Assembly (NCBI RefSeq): GCF_018139685.1
Contig: NZ_JAGSPN010000001.1
Location: forward strand, 372,001 to 436,000
Reading direction: 5' to 3'
Origin: Cognatundibacterium luofuense
GTDB lineage: Bacteria > Pseudomonadota > Gammaproteobacteria > Burkholderiales > Burkholderiaceae_D
DNA length: 64,000 bases
In this document: positions 46,549 to 55,050 of the stretch, one piece after another
Numbering within the stretch: the stretch's first letter is position 1
Layout: each line of letters begins with the position of its first letter
Translations under genes and position numbers: made by a program
Notes under the pieces: model-generated
Seen by the model: only the letters and a program-made list of their open reading frames with translations
What the model was told of the DNA's origin: nothing
Databases searched by the model: none

Positions 46549-46622
46549 AAATGCGGCATCCGGCATAGCCATTTGCCGTTGTCCCAGAGTTTGCGCGGCT
46601 CTCCGGAAGTGGCTGATGCGGA
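46549..46622 (+). repeat. dispersed intergenic repeat, subfamily 2, copy 2
   Basis: Second copy in the same gap, same orientation as the first, ending 75 bp before the antiporter start. It differs mostly between the conserved blocks, as expected for an element whose structure or short motifs matter. Confidence 0.8.
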
Positions 46623-46697
46623 AATCTGTCGCATTCCGGTATTTTGCAGTTTGATAAAAACAGCCAGCAAGCGCGGCAAATCGGCAATAATAATTGT

Positions 46698-48680
46698 ATG
46701 AATGCACTCGACACGACCTTATCCCTGCTGACCGCCGCCGTGCTTGGTGTGGTGGCTTTCCGTATGCTGCAACTGCCACCGATACTGGGCTATCTGGTGG
46801 TCGGAGTCATGATAGGCCCGCACGGGCTGGGCTTTGCCGAAGACAATGAAATTACGCATGAAATGGCGGAATTCGGCGTGGTGTTCCTGATGTTTTCGAT
46901 CGGGCTGGAATTCTCGCTGCCCAAGCTGATGACCATGCGCAAGCAAGTGTTCGGGCTGGGGATGGCGCAGGTGGTGGTGACGATCGTTGCCGCGCTGGCA
47001 GGTGGTGCGATTGTCAGTTACTGGCTGCCGCAGTGGTTTGCCATCAGCTGGCAGGCTTCATTTGCGCTGGGTGGCGCGCTGGCCATGTCATCCACGGCGA
47101 TTGTGTCCAAAATGCTCACAGAGCGGCTGGAGCTGGAAAGCCTGCACGGCCGTCAGATTATCGCGATCCTGTTGTTTCAGGATCTGGCCGTGGTGCCGCT
47201 GCTGATTCTGGTACCGGCGATGGCCGCCCATTCCGGCGACATCGTGCAGACGCTGGCATGGGCCGGTGGCAAAGCGGTGCTGGTGCTGTTTGTATTGCTG
47301 GTGATTGGTCAGCGCTTAATGCGTACCTGGTTCCGCATCGTGGTGAAACGGCGTTCGCAGGAATTATTCATGCTGAACCTGTTGCTAGTGACGCTGGGTG
47401 CAGCGTGGCTGACAGACCGCGCCGGTTTGTCGATGGCGCTGGGGGCGTTTGTCGCTGGTATGCTGATCTCTGAAACCGAATACCGGCATCAGGTGGAAGA
47501 AGACATTAAACCCTTCCGCGATGTGTTGCTCGGCTTGTTCTTTATTACCGTCGGGATGCTGCTGAACCTGAAACTGGTATTCAGCAACGCAGGCATCGTG
47601 CTGTTCCTGTTCGTGGTGCCGTTGTTGCTGAAGTTCGTGCTGATCGCTGGTCTGGCGCGCTTGTTCGGCAGCACCACCAGCGTTGCGCTGCGTACCGGGC
47701 TGGCGCTGGCGCAGGCCGGTGAGTTCGGTTTTGTGCTGCTGAATCAGGCCGGTGCCTTGTCGCTGATCGATAAAGAATTGCTGCAACTGATTCTGGCATC
47801 GATGGTGTTGTCGATGCTGGTATCGCCTTTCATTCTGGCGAAATCGGATGCGATTGTGATGAAGCTGTCTGCGAATGAATGGATGATGCAGTCGCTGGCG
47901 CTGACCCAGATCGCAGCGCGCACGATGTCCACCCGCAAGCATGTCATCATCGCCGGTTTTGGTCGTAGCGGACAGAATCTGGCACGTTTGCTCTCTGAAG
48001 AAAATATTGATTATCACGCACTGGATCTGGACCCCGACCGTGTGCGCGAAGCGCAGACCGGTGGTGCGAATGTGTCGTATGGCGATGCTGCACGGCGTGA
48101 AAGTCTGGTGGCCGCCGGGATTAACCGCGCTTCGGCGCTGGTCATCACCTATACCAGTACCGCTTCTGCGCTGCGTATTCTGCATTTTGTGAATGAACTG
48201 AATCCGAGTCTGCCGGTGATTGTGCGCAGCCATGATGATGTTGATCTGGAAAAACTGCGCGCTGCCGGTGCGACCGAAGTGGTGCCGGAACTGATGGAAG
48301 GCAGCCTGATGCTGGCTTCGCATGCACTGGTGCTGCTCGGCGTGCCTTTGCGCCGCGTGGTGCACCGTGTACAGGCAGCACGGGATGCGCGTTACGAATC
48401 CCTGCGCGGCTTCTTCCACGGTGCCAGCGATGCGTCTGACAGTCCGGATGCGATGCAGATTCGTTTACATACGGTGGTGCTGACCGAACGTGCCACGGCA
48501 GTCGGCAAAACGCTTGCCGAACTGGCGCTGGAAGATACCGAAGCAGAAATTCACAGCATGCGTCGCGGCAGCCGCCGTCTGGAGTTGCAGGCTGAACAAG
48601 GTTTGCAGGCCGGTGATGTGATTGTTTTGAGGGGAACCTCGGAAGCAGTCGCAAGAGCAGAGCTCCGGCTGCTAAAATAG
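46698..48680 (+). CDS. KefB/YbaL-type monovalent cation:proton antiporter (CPA2)
   Basis: 660 residues from the ATG at 46698. The N-terminal CPA2 exchanger domain (about 8-380, some 12 helices) contains LPPILGYLVVGVMIGPHGLGF and ALGGALAMSSTAIVSKML. A cytoplasmic TrkA-N nucleotide-binding domain follows (HVIIAGFGRSGQNLARLL, about 418-535), then a TrkA-C domain (about 575-655). It is probably a potassium efflux or K+/H+ exchanger gated by NAD(H) or a similar ligand. KefB, KefC and YbaL cannot be told apart with certainty; the two C-terminal domains favour YbaL-like. The ribosome binding site is weak. Confidence 0.87.
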   Translation: MNALDTTLSLLTAAVLGVVAFRMLQLPPILGYLVVGVMIGPHGLGFAEDNEITHEMAEFGVVFLMFSIGLEFSLPKLMTMRKQVFGLGMAQVVVTIVAALAGGAIVSYWLPQWFAISWQASFALGGALAMSSTAIVSKMLTERLELESLHGRQIIAILLFQDLAVVPLLILVPAMAAHSGDIVQTLAWAGGKAVLVLFVLLVIGQRLMRTWFRIVVKRRSQELFMLNLLLVTLGAAWLTDRAGLSMALGAFVAGMLISETEYRHQVEEDIKPFRDVLLGLFFITVGMLLNLKLVFSNAGIVLFLFVVPLLLKFVLIAGLARLFGSTTSVALRTGLALAQAGEFGFVLLNQAGALSLIDKELLQLILASMVLSMLVSPFILAKSDAIVMKLSANEWMMQSLALTQIAARTMSTRKHVIIAGFGRSGQNLARLLSEENIDYHALDLDPDRVREAQTGGANVSYGDAARRESLVAAGINRASALVITYTSTASALRILHFVNELNPSLPVIVRSHDDVDLEKLRAAGATEVVPELMEGSLMLASHALVLLGVPLRRVVHRVQAARDARYESLRGFFHGASDASDSPDAMQIRLHTVVLTERATAVGKTLAELALEDTEAEIHSMRRGSRRLELQAEQGLQAGDVIVLRGTSEAVARAELRLLK

Positions 48681-48714
48681 CGGGTTATCGTAAAAATCTG
48701 AAGGACCTCCGGCG

Positions 48715-49257
48715 ATGTTAAATCCCTCCGAGTACATCAAACAGCATATCCGTACCGTACCTGACTGGCCACAGCAGGGTGTGATGTTCCGCGACATCAC
48801 GCCGTTACTGCAAAATCCGAAGGTATTCCGTGTTCTGATCGATATGTTCGTACATCGCTACATGGACGAAAAAATCGACGTGATCGCCGGTCTGGATGCA
48901 CGTGGCTTTATTATCGGTTCCGTGCTGGCCTATGAACTGAATCTGGGTTTCGTTCCGATTCGTAAAAAAGGCAAACTGCCTTTCCATACCGTGTCCGAAG
49001 AGTATGAACTGGAATACGGCAGCGCAACGGTGGAACTGCATGCCGATGCCTGCAAAAAAGGCGACCGCGTTGTGCTGATCGATGATCTGATCGCAACTGG
49101 CGGCACGATGATGGCCGGCAAAAAATTGCTGGAACGTCTGGGTGCGGAAGTGGTGGAAGGTGCGGTGATTGTGGATCTGCCGGAACTGGGCGGTTCGCGC
49201 ATCATTAAAGACAGCGGCTTGCCACTGTTTACCATCTGCAATTTCGACGGTCACTGA
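48715..49257 (+). CDS. apt: adenine phosphoribosyltransferase
   Basis: 180 residues. The PRPP-binding loop is [21 protein letters not shown], and the APRT-specific stretches are [15 protein letters not shown] and [17 protein letters not shown]. It salvages adenine to AMP. It is 34 nt after the antiporter gene, with AAGGACC as ribosome binding site. Adenine arises from adenosine breakdown, so a link to the ahcY operon downstream is plausible but unproven. Confidence 0.96.
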   Translation: MLNPSEYIKQHIRTVPDWPQQGVMFRDITPLLQNPKVFRVLIDMFVHRYMDEKIDVIAGLDARGFIIGSVLAYELNLGFVPIRKKGKLPFHTVSEEYELEYGSATVELHADACKKGDRVVLIDDLIATGGTMMAGKKLLERLGAEVVEGAVIVDLPELGGSRIIKDSGLPLFTICNFDGH

Positions 49258-49303
49258 TCAATAATCCGTCAGCAGCCTTGTCAGGCTGGCACTGATTTTG
49301 CGT

Positions 49304-49332
49304 AAAACGGATGAGTTTCCCTCATCCGTTTT
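49304..49332 (+). terminator. intrinsic terminator after apt
   Basis: AAAACGGATGAG (49304-49315) pairs perfectly with CTCATCCGTTTT (49321-49332) over TTTCC, a 12-bp stem with T-rich end, 18 nt before the next gene. Confidence 0.93.
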
Positions 49333-49350
49333 CTTTTCCGGAGTCCGTTT

Positions 49351-49827
49351 ATGCTGCCAGTGCTGATACAAGCTGAATCTCCCGATCATCCGGACGCACG
49401 TCTGTTACTGGCAGAATTGTCAGCAAGGCTGGTGCTGCTGACCGGTGACAGTGGCCAGAGCAGTTTTTGCGCCAGCGATGTGCAGCAGGACGGTGCCTGC
49501 TTTGTTGTGGCGCGTAATCCGCAGGGCGTGCCACTCGCTTGTGCAGCGATACGGCCCGGCGGACAGCAAGTCGCGGAACTCAAGCGCATGTATGCACGCC
49601 CGGGTCAGCCCGGTGTCGCAGCGCAAGTGCTGGGCTGGCTGGAACAGCAGGCACTGCAATGGGGTTATCGTCAGATCTGTCTGGCGGTCAGGCACAGCAA
49701 TCCGCGCGCCATTGCGTTTTACCGCAAGCATGGCTATGCCGCGATTGCGCCGTTCGGAAAATATACAGAAAGCAATTTGTCGCTGTGTATGGGCAAATTA
49801 CTGCTGCCGGATAACGGCGTTGCCTGA
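49351..49827 (+). CDS. GNAT-family N-acetyltransferase
   Basis: 158 residues. The GNAT signs are AELKRMYARPGQPGVAAQVLGWLEQQALQWGY (acetyl-CoA loop, degenerate: RPGQPGVA in place of R-x-x-G-x-G/A) and LAVRHSNPRAIAFYRKHGYAAI near the C-terminus. Substrate unknown. CCGGAG precedes the ATG. It lies between the apt terminator and the SAH riboswitch promoter and appears to be a single gene. Confidence 0.83.
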   Translation: MLPVLIQAESPDHPDARLLLAELSARLVLLTGDSGQSSFCASDVQQDGACFVVARNPQGVPLACAAIRPGGQQVAELKRMYARPGQPGVAAQVLGWLEQQALQWGYRQICLAVRHSNPRAIAFYRKHGYAAIAPFGKYTESNLSLCMGKLLLPDNGVA

Positions 49828-49892
49828 AACTCAACAGAGAATAAGGCGCGGTTCCGCAATGCGCTGCAGGTGCAGAAATCGGCAGGCTGGTT

Positions 49893-49898
49893 TATACT
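49893..49898 (+). promoter_or_regulatory. -10 element of the ahcY riboswitch promoter
   Basis: TATACT ends 6 nt before the first base of riboswitch helix P1 at 49905, the expected distance to a transcription start. The -35 match is weak. Confidence 0.5.
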
Positions 49899-49904
49899 TC
49901 AGTC

Positions 49905-50037
49905 TTTCCAAGGAGCGTTGCGACAGGTCAGCCCTGCCAGGCTTGGAAAAACTTCTCTGATCCGTTTTCTGCAGTTCTGATGTGGCCGAGGCTCACTTGA
50001 TCTGTTTTCCGGATATCACCGAATTCAACTGCGCTCA
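49905..50037 (+). ncRNA. S-adenosylhomocysteine (SAH) riboswitch
   Basis: The conserved core GGAGCGTTGCGAC (49912-49924) and GCCAGGCTTGG (49936-49946) match the known SAH riboswitch of beta- and gammaproteobacteria. P1 pairs TTTCCAAG (49905-49912) with CTTGGAAA (49942-49949); P2 uses CAGG (49924-49927) and CCTG (49933-49936). The P4 pseudoknot pairs GAGCG (49913-49917) with CGCTC (50032-50036). A P3 candidate pairs ATCCG (49960-49964) with CGGAT (50010-50014). The known class turns expression on when SAH builds up, fitting the ahcY gene that follows. Confidence 0.92.
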
Positions 50038-50070
50038 CGTTACTTTTTTCATTTCAGAAAGGAGGGCGTG

Positions 50071-51489
50071 ATGAACGCCACCACAACACAACAAACCCAA
50101 CAGGATTTTCTGGTTGCTGACCTGAGTCTGGCTGACTGGGGCCGTAAAGAAATTCGCATCGCTGAAACCGAAATGCCGGGCCTGATGGCAATTCGTAAAG
50201 AGTTCGCTGCGTCCCAGCCGCTGAAAGGCGCGCGTATCACCGGTTCCCTGCACATGACGATTCAGACCGCTGTGCTGATCGAAACACTGATCGCACTGGG
50301 CGCGCAAGTACGCTGGGCTTCCTGCAATATTTACTCCACACAAGATCACGCAGCAGCAGCGATTGCTGCCGGCGGCACGCCCGTATTCGCATTCAAAGGC
50401 GAAAGTCTGGATGAATACTGGGAATTCACACACCGTATTTTTGAATGGACTGACGGTGGTTACTCCAACATGATTCTGGACGACGGCGGCGACGCAACGC
50501 TGTTGCTGCATCTGGGTACCCGCGCTCAGAGCGATCTGTCTGTGCTGGACAAACCGGGTTCCGAAGAAGAAGTGTGCCTGTTCAATTCTATTCGCGCACA
50601 TCTGGCGAAAGATCCGCAATGGTATTCCAAACGTCTGGCAGAAATTAAAGGCGTGACCGAAGAAACCACCACCGGCGTGCATCGTCTGTATCAAATGCAT
50701 AAAGACGGCAAACTGGCCTTCCCGGCAATCAACGTGAACGATTCCGTGACCAAATCGAAATTCGATAACCTGTACGGTTGCCGCGAATCTCTGGTTGACG
50801 GTATCAAACGTGCGACTGACGTGATGGTTGCCGGTAAAATTGCTGTTGTCTGCGGTTACGGTGACGTCGGTAAAGGTTCTGCACAAGCGATGCGCGCGCT
50901 GTCTGCCCAAGTCTGGGTCACAGAAATCGATCCTATCTGCGCACTGCAGGCTGCGATGGAAGGTTACCGCGTAGTGACGATGGAATACGCGGCAGAACAC
51001 GGCGATATTTTCGTGACGACCACCGGTAACTACCATGTGATCACGCACGACAACATGCTGCGCATGAAAGATCAGGCTATCGTTTGCAACATCGGTCACT
51101 TCGACAATGAAATCGACGTGGCTTCCCTGAAGCAGTACACATGGGAAAACATCAAACCGCAGGTCGATCACGTGATCTTCCCGAATGGCAAACGCATCAT
51201 TCTGCTGGCAGAAGGCCGTCTGGTAAATCTGGGTTGCGCAACCGGTCACCCATCCTACGTGATGAGCTCCAGCTTCGCGAATCAGACACTGGCACAGATC
51301 GAACTGTTCCAGCGTAATGCAGACTATCCGGTCGGCGTATACACGCTGCCGAAACATCTGGATGAAAAAGTGGCCCGTTTGCAGCTGACACGTTTCAACG
51401 CCCAGCTGACCGAGCTGACCGAAGAACAGGCGAACTATATCGGTGTGAAAAAAGAAGGCCCGTACAAGCCTGAACACTACCGTTATTAA
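50071..51489 (+). CDS. ahcY: adenosylhomocysteinase
   Basis: 472 residues; it hydrolyses SAH to adenosine and homocysteine and so removes the inhibitor of methyltransferases. The NAD-binding motif is [16 protein letters not shown], the substrate region includes [12 protein letters not shown] and [24 protein letters not shown], and the C-terminus ends KPEHYRY. It contains the insertion typical of proteobacterial enzymes. GTG 50068 and ATG 50071 are adjacent; AAAGGAGGG suits the ATG better. Controlled by the SAH riboswitch just upstream. Confidence 0.98.
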   Translation: MNATTTQQTQQDFLVADLSLADWGRKEIRIAETEMPGLMAIRKEFAASQPLKGARITGSLHMTIQTAVLIETLIALGAQVRWASCNIYSTQDHAAAAIAAGGTPVFAFKGESLDEYWEFTHRIFEWTDGGYSNMILDDGGDATLLLHLGTRAQSDLSVLDKPGSEEEVCLFNSIRAHLAKDPQWYSKRLAEIKGVTEETTTGVHRLYQMHKDGKLAFPAINVNDSVTKSKFDNLYGCRESLVDGIKRATDVMVAGKIAVVCGYGDVGKGSAQAMRALSAQVWVTEIDPICALQAAMEGYRVVTMEYAAEHGDIFVTTTGNYHVITHDNMLRMKDQAIVCNIGHFDNEIDVASLKQYTWENIKPQVDHVIFPNGKRIILLAEGRLVNLGCATGHPSYVMSSSFANQTLAQIELFQRNADYPVGVYTLPKHLDEKVARLQLTRFNAQLTELTEEQANYIGVKKEGPYKPEHYRY

Positions 51490-51497
51490 TCTGCAAA

Positions 51498-51534
51498 ACT
51501 CCCCGCCATGCTCGTCAGACCGGGGAGTTTTTTT
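51498..51534 (+). terminator. terminator between ahcY and the small membrane protein gene
   Basis: ACTCCCCG (51498-51505) pairs with CGGGGAGT (51521-51528) over 15 nt, followed by TTTTTT. Since the next gene starts 12 nt later, read-through is probably partial. Confidence 0.82.
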
Positions 51535-51545
51535 CAGGAGCTGAT

Positions 51546-51890
51546 ATGCGTTTGTTAGCCAACTGGCTGATCAATGCCATTGCCTTGCTGGCGATTCCGT
51601 ATCTGATGCACTCAGTACAAATCGACGGACTCGGCACTGCACTGGTGGTGGCACTGGTGCTGGGACTGGTAAATGCCGTGATCCGGCCCTTGCTGGTATT
51701 GCTGACCTTGCCGGTCACGATGCTCAGCATGGGATTATTTATCTTTGTGATTAACGGTTTGCTGTTCTGGGGCGTGGCAAATATGGTGGATGGTTTTCAT
51801 GTCACCGGATTCTGGTCTGCTACCGGCGGTGCATTGTTATACAGCGTGATTTCCTGGACTTTGTCGACTTTAATTTTTGAGCAATCATGA
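51546..51890 (+). CDS. small membrane protein of the PF04020 (YvlD / phage holin family 4) group
   Basis: 114 residues, almost entirely hydrophobic with four helices. The family core is LVVALVLGLVNAVIRPLLVLLTLPVTMLSMGLFIFVINGLLF. The holin name comes from the family label; no lysis role is known, and related proteins are ordinary membrane proteins. CAGGAG precedes the ATG and the stop overlaps metF by 4 nt, so it is coupled to metF. Its presence between ahcY and metF is frequent in Burkholderiales, but its job is unknown. Confidence 0.85.
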   Translation: MRLLANWLINAIALLAIPYLMHSVQIDGLGTALVVALVLGLVNAVIRPLLVLLTLPVTMLSMGLFIFVINGLLFWGVANMVDGFHVTGFWSATGGALLYSVISWTLSTLIFEQS

Positions 51891-52723
51891 CTAGCCCGAA
51901 TTTCAGTATTGAGTTTTTCCCGCCGAAAACGGCAGAGGGTGCGGAAAAACTGCGCGTAACACGCGCAAAGCTGGCGCAACTGAAGCCGCAATATTTTTCT
52001 GTCACGTTTGGTGCCGGTGGCACAACACAACAAGGCACACTGGATACCGTAGTCGAAATCCAGCGTGAAGGGATGCAGGCAGCACCGCATTTATCGTGTA
52101 TTGGTGGTACCAAAGAGTCCATTGGTGCGATTCTGCGTCAGTACCAGAACTTCGGCATTCGCCGCGTGGTTGCACTGCGCGGTGACTTCCCGAGTGGTTA
52201 CGGTATGGGCGGCGAATTCCGTTTTGCGAACGAATTAGTGGAATTTATCCGCGCTGAAACCGGCGACTGGTTCCACATCGAAGTTGCTGCGTATCCGGAA
52301 ATGCATCCGCAGGCGCGTTCGCCGCAGGACGACGTGAACAATTTTGTACGCAAAGTCAAAGCCGGTGCCAATTCTGCGATTACTCAGTATTTCTACAATG
52401 CCGATGCTTACTTCCAGTTTGTCGATGAGGTGCAGAAGCAGGGCGTGGATGTACCGGTGGTGCCGGGTATTATGCCGATTACCAGCAGCTCGCAATTGCT
52501 GCGTTTCTCGGATATGTGCGGTGCAGAGATCCCGCGCTGGGTGCGTCTGAAACTGCAAAGTTTTGGTGACGATACCGCGTCGATCAAAGCCTTTGGTCTG
52601 GATGTTGTGACGGATATGTGCGAACGCTTGCTCGCTGGTGGCGCACCCGGCCTGCATTTCTACTCGCTGAATCAGACAATCGCCACGACCGAAATCTGGA
52701 ATCGCCTCACGGCAAATAAGTAA
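51887..52723 (+). CDS. metF: methylenetetrahydrofolate reductase
   Basis: 278 residues of the FAD-dependent TIM-barrel enzyme that makes 5-methyltetrahydrofolate for methionine synthesis. Motifs include SIEFFPPKTAEGAEKL, SVTFGAGGTT, LRGDFPSGYG and VPGIMPITSSSQLLRFSDMCGAEIPRW. It starts within the stop of the preceding gene. Together with ahcY it recycles homocysteine back to methionine, which explains their joint riboswitch-led operon. Confidence 0.97.
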   Translation: MTSPNFSIEFFPPKTAEGAEKLRVTRAKLAQLKPQYFSVTFGAGGTTQQGTLDTVVEIQREGMQAAPHLSCIGGTKESIGAILRQYQNFGIRRVVALRGDFPSGYGMGGEFRFANELVEFIRAETGDWFHIEVAAYPEMHPQARSPQDDVNNFVRKVKAGANSAITQYFYNADAYFQFVDEVQKQGVDVPVVPGIMPITSSSQLLRFSDMCGAEIPRWVRLKLQSFGDDTASIKAFGLDVVTDMCERLLAGGAPGLHFYSLNQTIATTEIWNRLTANK

Positions 52724-52763
52724 GAAAAGTTGTCACTGATTGCATATCAGTACAACGGCTACA

Positions 52764-52794
52764 AAAAAGCACCCACCAAGGGTGCTTTTTCTTT
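52764..52794 (+). terminator. intrinsic terminator after metF
   Basis: AAAAAGCACCC (52764-52774) pairs with GGGTGCTTTTT (52780-52790) over ACCAA, then CTTTT. Confidence 0.93.
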
Positions 52795-53123
52795 TGCGGC
52801 AATCTGCCGGTACAGCATAACAACGTCCAGGTATCCGGTGCTGATCATTGTATGAACAGGAAAATAACAATGTCGCCACGTTGCAAATGAATTGTTGCTT
52901 TTTGTCAGGAAACCAGACTTGCCTTGGAACTGGTCTGCATTTGTGCCTATAGTGAATTCAGGGGACTGGCTGGTGCGGGGAAGCCTATCAATAAGTTATT
53001 TCAAAAAAATAACATTCGTTTTCTGAGCATTCAAGCGTTCCTGTATCAGGGTTTTACTGAATCCGCGGATACGGGAAATCATGTATCGGTCATCGCTGTT
53101 GTCGTAAAGCGGGGAGGGGCTGT
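52795..53123 (+). promoter_or_regulatory. upstream region of the PstS-like/porin operon
   Basis: No gene is convincing here. A likely promoter is TTGGAA (52924-52929), an 18-bp spacer and TATAGT (52948-52953). This would leave a leader of about 165 nt before the ATG at 53124. The leader holds a small GTTATTT/AAATAAC stem near 52995-53015. A 67-codon frame overlapping the next start is probably chance. Confidence 0.5.
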
Positions 53124-53534
53124 ATGAAAATGCGTGATTGGTTGGTTTCCGGCGGAATGCTGGCAGCAATGCTGCCATCGCTGGCAAATGCGGAACTGGT
53201 CGTGATTGTGAATAAAGACAATCCCGCAACCAAGATGTACCTGAGTCAGGTGTCGCAATTCTATCTGGGTGGTTCCAGCTTATTTGCACCGGTGGAGCTT
53301 GCAGAAACGTCTTCACTGAAGGCAGAATTTTATAAGAAAGTACTTGATAAAGAGCCATCGCAGGTGCAGGCGATCTGGGCAAAGCTGACATTCACTGGTA
53401 AGGCAAAACCACCGAAAGAATTTAAAACGGCAGCTGAAGTACGTAAGTACGTTGCTGAGACACCGAACGCCATTGGCTATGTGGATAAAGCCACTGCCGA
53501 TGATTCGGTTAAAGTCGTCGCTGTCGTTCCTTAA
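53124..53534 (+). CDS. small PstS-like periplasmic substrate-binding protein
   Basis: 136 residues with a signal peptide (about 1-23, cut after ANA). The mature protein looks like the first lobe of the PstS-type fold (LVVIVNKDNPATKMYLSQVSQFYLGGSSLFAPVEL and TAAEVRKYVAETPNAIGYVDKATAD) but is less than half the length of a full PstS. No ABC permease or ATPase lies nearby, so phosphate import is unlikely on its own. GGGGAGGGG precedes the ATG. It is 29 nt before a porin gene and probably works with it. Confidence 0.8.
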   Translation: MKMRDWLVSGGMLAAMLPSLANAELVVIVNKDNPATKMYLSQVSQFYLGGSSLFAPVELAETSSLKAEFYKKVLDKEPSQVQAIWAKLTFTGKAKPPKEFKTAAEVRKYVAETPNAIGYVDKATADDSVKVVAVVP

Positions 53535-53563
53535 CAATCAGCTGCATTGTCAGGAGGATTACC

Positions 53564-54724
53564 ATGAAGAAGCTTGTATGTGCTTTGTTATTCCTGCCCG
53601 GTCTGGCATCTGCAATTGATCTGGACGAATCGGGTTCACTGAAGCTGAGCGGCTTTTACAACATCACCGGCGCGAAAGTGATCAGTGGTTCTGCGCTCGG
53701 TAATTCCACACCGTGGAATTACATGCAGTACAAATGCCCTTGTTCGATTCAGAACTGGGAATACACCGGCGTTTATGAAAAAGAAAAGGGCTGGCAGTTT
53801 GATCAGGAATCGCTGATCGGCGTGCAAATCAAAAAAGATTTCAGCAGTACGTTTTCTGCCACCGCACAATTGATCGCACGTGCTAATAACCCGTATCAGG
53901 GTTCACGTCCGACGGTTGACTGGGCATACCTGACATGGCAGCCATCAGACGATTCTGCATGGACATTTCAGGCGGGGCGCTTCCGTATTCCTTTGTATTA
54001 CTACAGTGATTATTTATACGTCGGTTATGCTTATCCGTGGGTACGCCCCGCACCGGATGTGTATGGCTGGCCGATTTTTTCTTATGACGGAGCGAATGTC
54101 AGTTACCGTACGCAGATCGGGCAATCTGACTGGGCAATGACTGCCACCGCGTGGACTGGCAGCTATTCGCAAAGCAATAACGCCTATTACACCCGTTTGT
54201 ATTACGGCACGCCGACGGATGATGCATGGAAAAAAATACTGGGCGTATCGGTATCGGCAAATAATGGCATCTTTGATGTGCGCGCGATGATGATGCGCCA
54301 TGAAGAAACCGTATCGCAAAATGATCCTTCAGCGGGTACCGTGTATTTGCTGAAAGATCAGCCAACCCGTATCTACGGTTTGTCCGCCAATATGGATTAT
54401 AAAAACTGGCTGATCAAAACTGAGGTTGATCGTTTTGAACAGAAAAATCCTGCGCTGGGTATTAATAATATTTATAAATATGCTTTGATCGGTATCGGCT
54501 ACAACTACGGTGCATGGACGCCGATGTATACCTATTCGCAGTACACAACGGTCACTGAACCGATTGAAGCGCGGAGCTCGCATTATTTGTCACTGCGCTG
54601 GGATTTCCGTAAAAATATGGCGCTGAAAGTGCAGTACGATATTTCCAAAGACAAGTCCCATTATCCTTATCAGTTCTTTGGCGATTCACGTGTATTGTCT
54701 GTATCTTTGCAAGGCACATTCTGA
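53564..54724 (+). CDS. outer-membrane porin-like beta-barrel protein
   Basis: 386 residues. The signal peptide is about 1-17 (LASA). The rest is rich in aromatic, alternating strands and ends in the barrel signature SVSLQGTF with terminal Phe. It begins with LDESGSLKLSGFYNITGA, typical of general porins, and has a C-x-C motif (KCPCSIQNW) near residue 60. It does not look like OmpC or OprP by eye; substrate unknown. AGGAGGATTACC gives a strong ribosome binding site. Partner of the PstS-like gene upstream. Confidence 0.8.
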   Translation: MKKLVCALLFLPGLASAIDLDESGSLKLSGFYNITGAKVISGSALGNSTPWNYMQYKCPCSIQNWEYTGVYEKEKGWQFDQESLIGVQIKKDFSSTFSATAQLIARANNPYQGSRPTVDWAYLTWQPSDDSAWTFQAGRFRIPLYYYSDYLYVGYAYPWVRPAPDVYGWPIFSYDGANVSYRTQIGQSDWAMTATAWTGSYSQSNNAYYTRLYYGTPTDDAWKKILGVSVSANNGIFDVRAMMMRHEETVSQNDPSAGTVYLLKDQPTRIYGLSANMDYKNWLIKTEVDRFEQKNPALGINNIYKYALIGIGYNYGAWTPMYTYSQYTTVTEPIEARSSHYLSLRWDFRKNMALKVQYDISKDKSHYPYQFFGDSRVLSVSLQGTF

Positions 54725-54742
54725 TCCGGCCATAAAGTCCTG

Positions 54743-54776
54743 AAAAAAACCGCAGCCATGCGCTGCGGTTTTTTTA
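54743..54776 (+). terminator. intrinsic terminator after the porin gene
   Basis: ACCGCAGC (54749-54756) pairs with GCTGCGGT (54762-54769) over CATGC, flanked by an A-run and a seven-T run. Confidence 0.94.
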
Positions 54777-54967
54777 TCTGTGCATCTGGCTTCATTGCTG
54801 AGTGGCGACAGACTGGCAGCAACTGAAGTTCGTTTCCTCCCATTTTTCCCCGTATGACAGCAGAGTTTCAACAAAAGAAACAGGTGGCAGAAAAGTCGTG
54901 TAATTCGCATAACTTGCCGCCATTTGTCAGGAACTGTAGCAAGTGGTTCTATGCGTACCTCATCAAA

Positions 54968-55009
54968 TTGATGTAAGTCAAGAAACTGTATGGCGCTGCT
55001 CGTTACAAT
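54968..55009 (+). promoter_or_regulatory. FNR/CRP-type activator box with -10 element
   Basis: TTGATGTAAGTCAA (54968-54981) differs by one base from the FNR consensus TTGAT-N4-ATCAA. A TACAAT -10 lies at 55004-55009. A transcription start near 55016 would put the box centre at -41.5, the standard class II position. An overlapping ATCAA-A-TTGAT palindrome begins at 54962. The promoter serves the di-iron protein gene starting at 55051. Confidence 0.7.
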
Positions 55010-55050
55010 CTGATGTCCGATTTTGGATGACAGCATAACGGGAGAATACA

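Larger units (their letters stand above)
46096..46697. other. 602-bp divergent intergenic region carrying two repeats
   Basis: The gap lies between the divergent kdsD and antiporter genes. Two related repeats (46283-46356 and 46549-46622), starting 266 bp apart, make up much of it. Several overlapping short frames exist on both strands but none has a ribosome binding site or a recognisable product. I take the region as non-coding. Confidence 0.65.

Noticed and set aside
46224-46779. Several minus- and plus-strand frames across the two subfamily 2 repeats
   Set aside because: The repeats give somewhat similar peptides in more than one frame (such as YAEHRI and YAGCRI), but variation is not concentrated at third positions and no start or ribosome binding site is shared. 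Non-coding repeats explain them better.
50035-51477. 480-codon minus-strand open frame opposite ahcY
   Set aside because: A shadow of the strongly codon-biased ahcY gene; it resembles no known family and has no ribosome binding site.
51546-51890. Prophage remnant suggested by the holin family label
   Set aside because: The protein is a chromosomal PF04020 membrane protein tied to metF; there are no endolysin, integrase or structural phage genes nearby.
52924-53127. 67-codon frame before the PstS-like gene
   Set aside because: It begins at the probable -35 element and overlaps the real start; more likely a chance frame in a leader.
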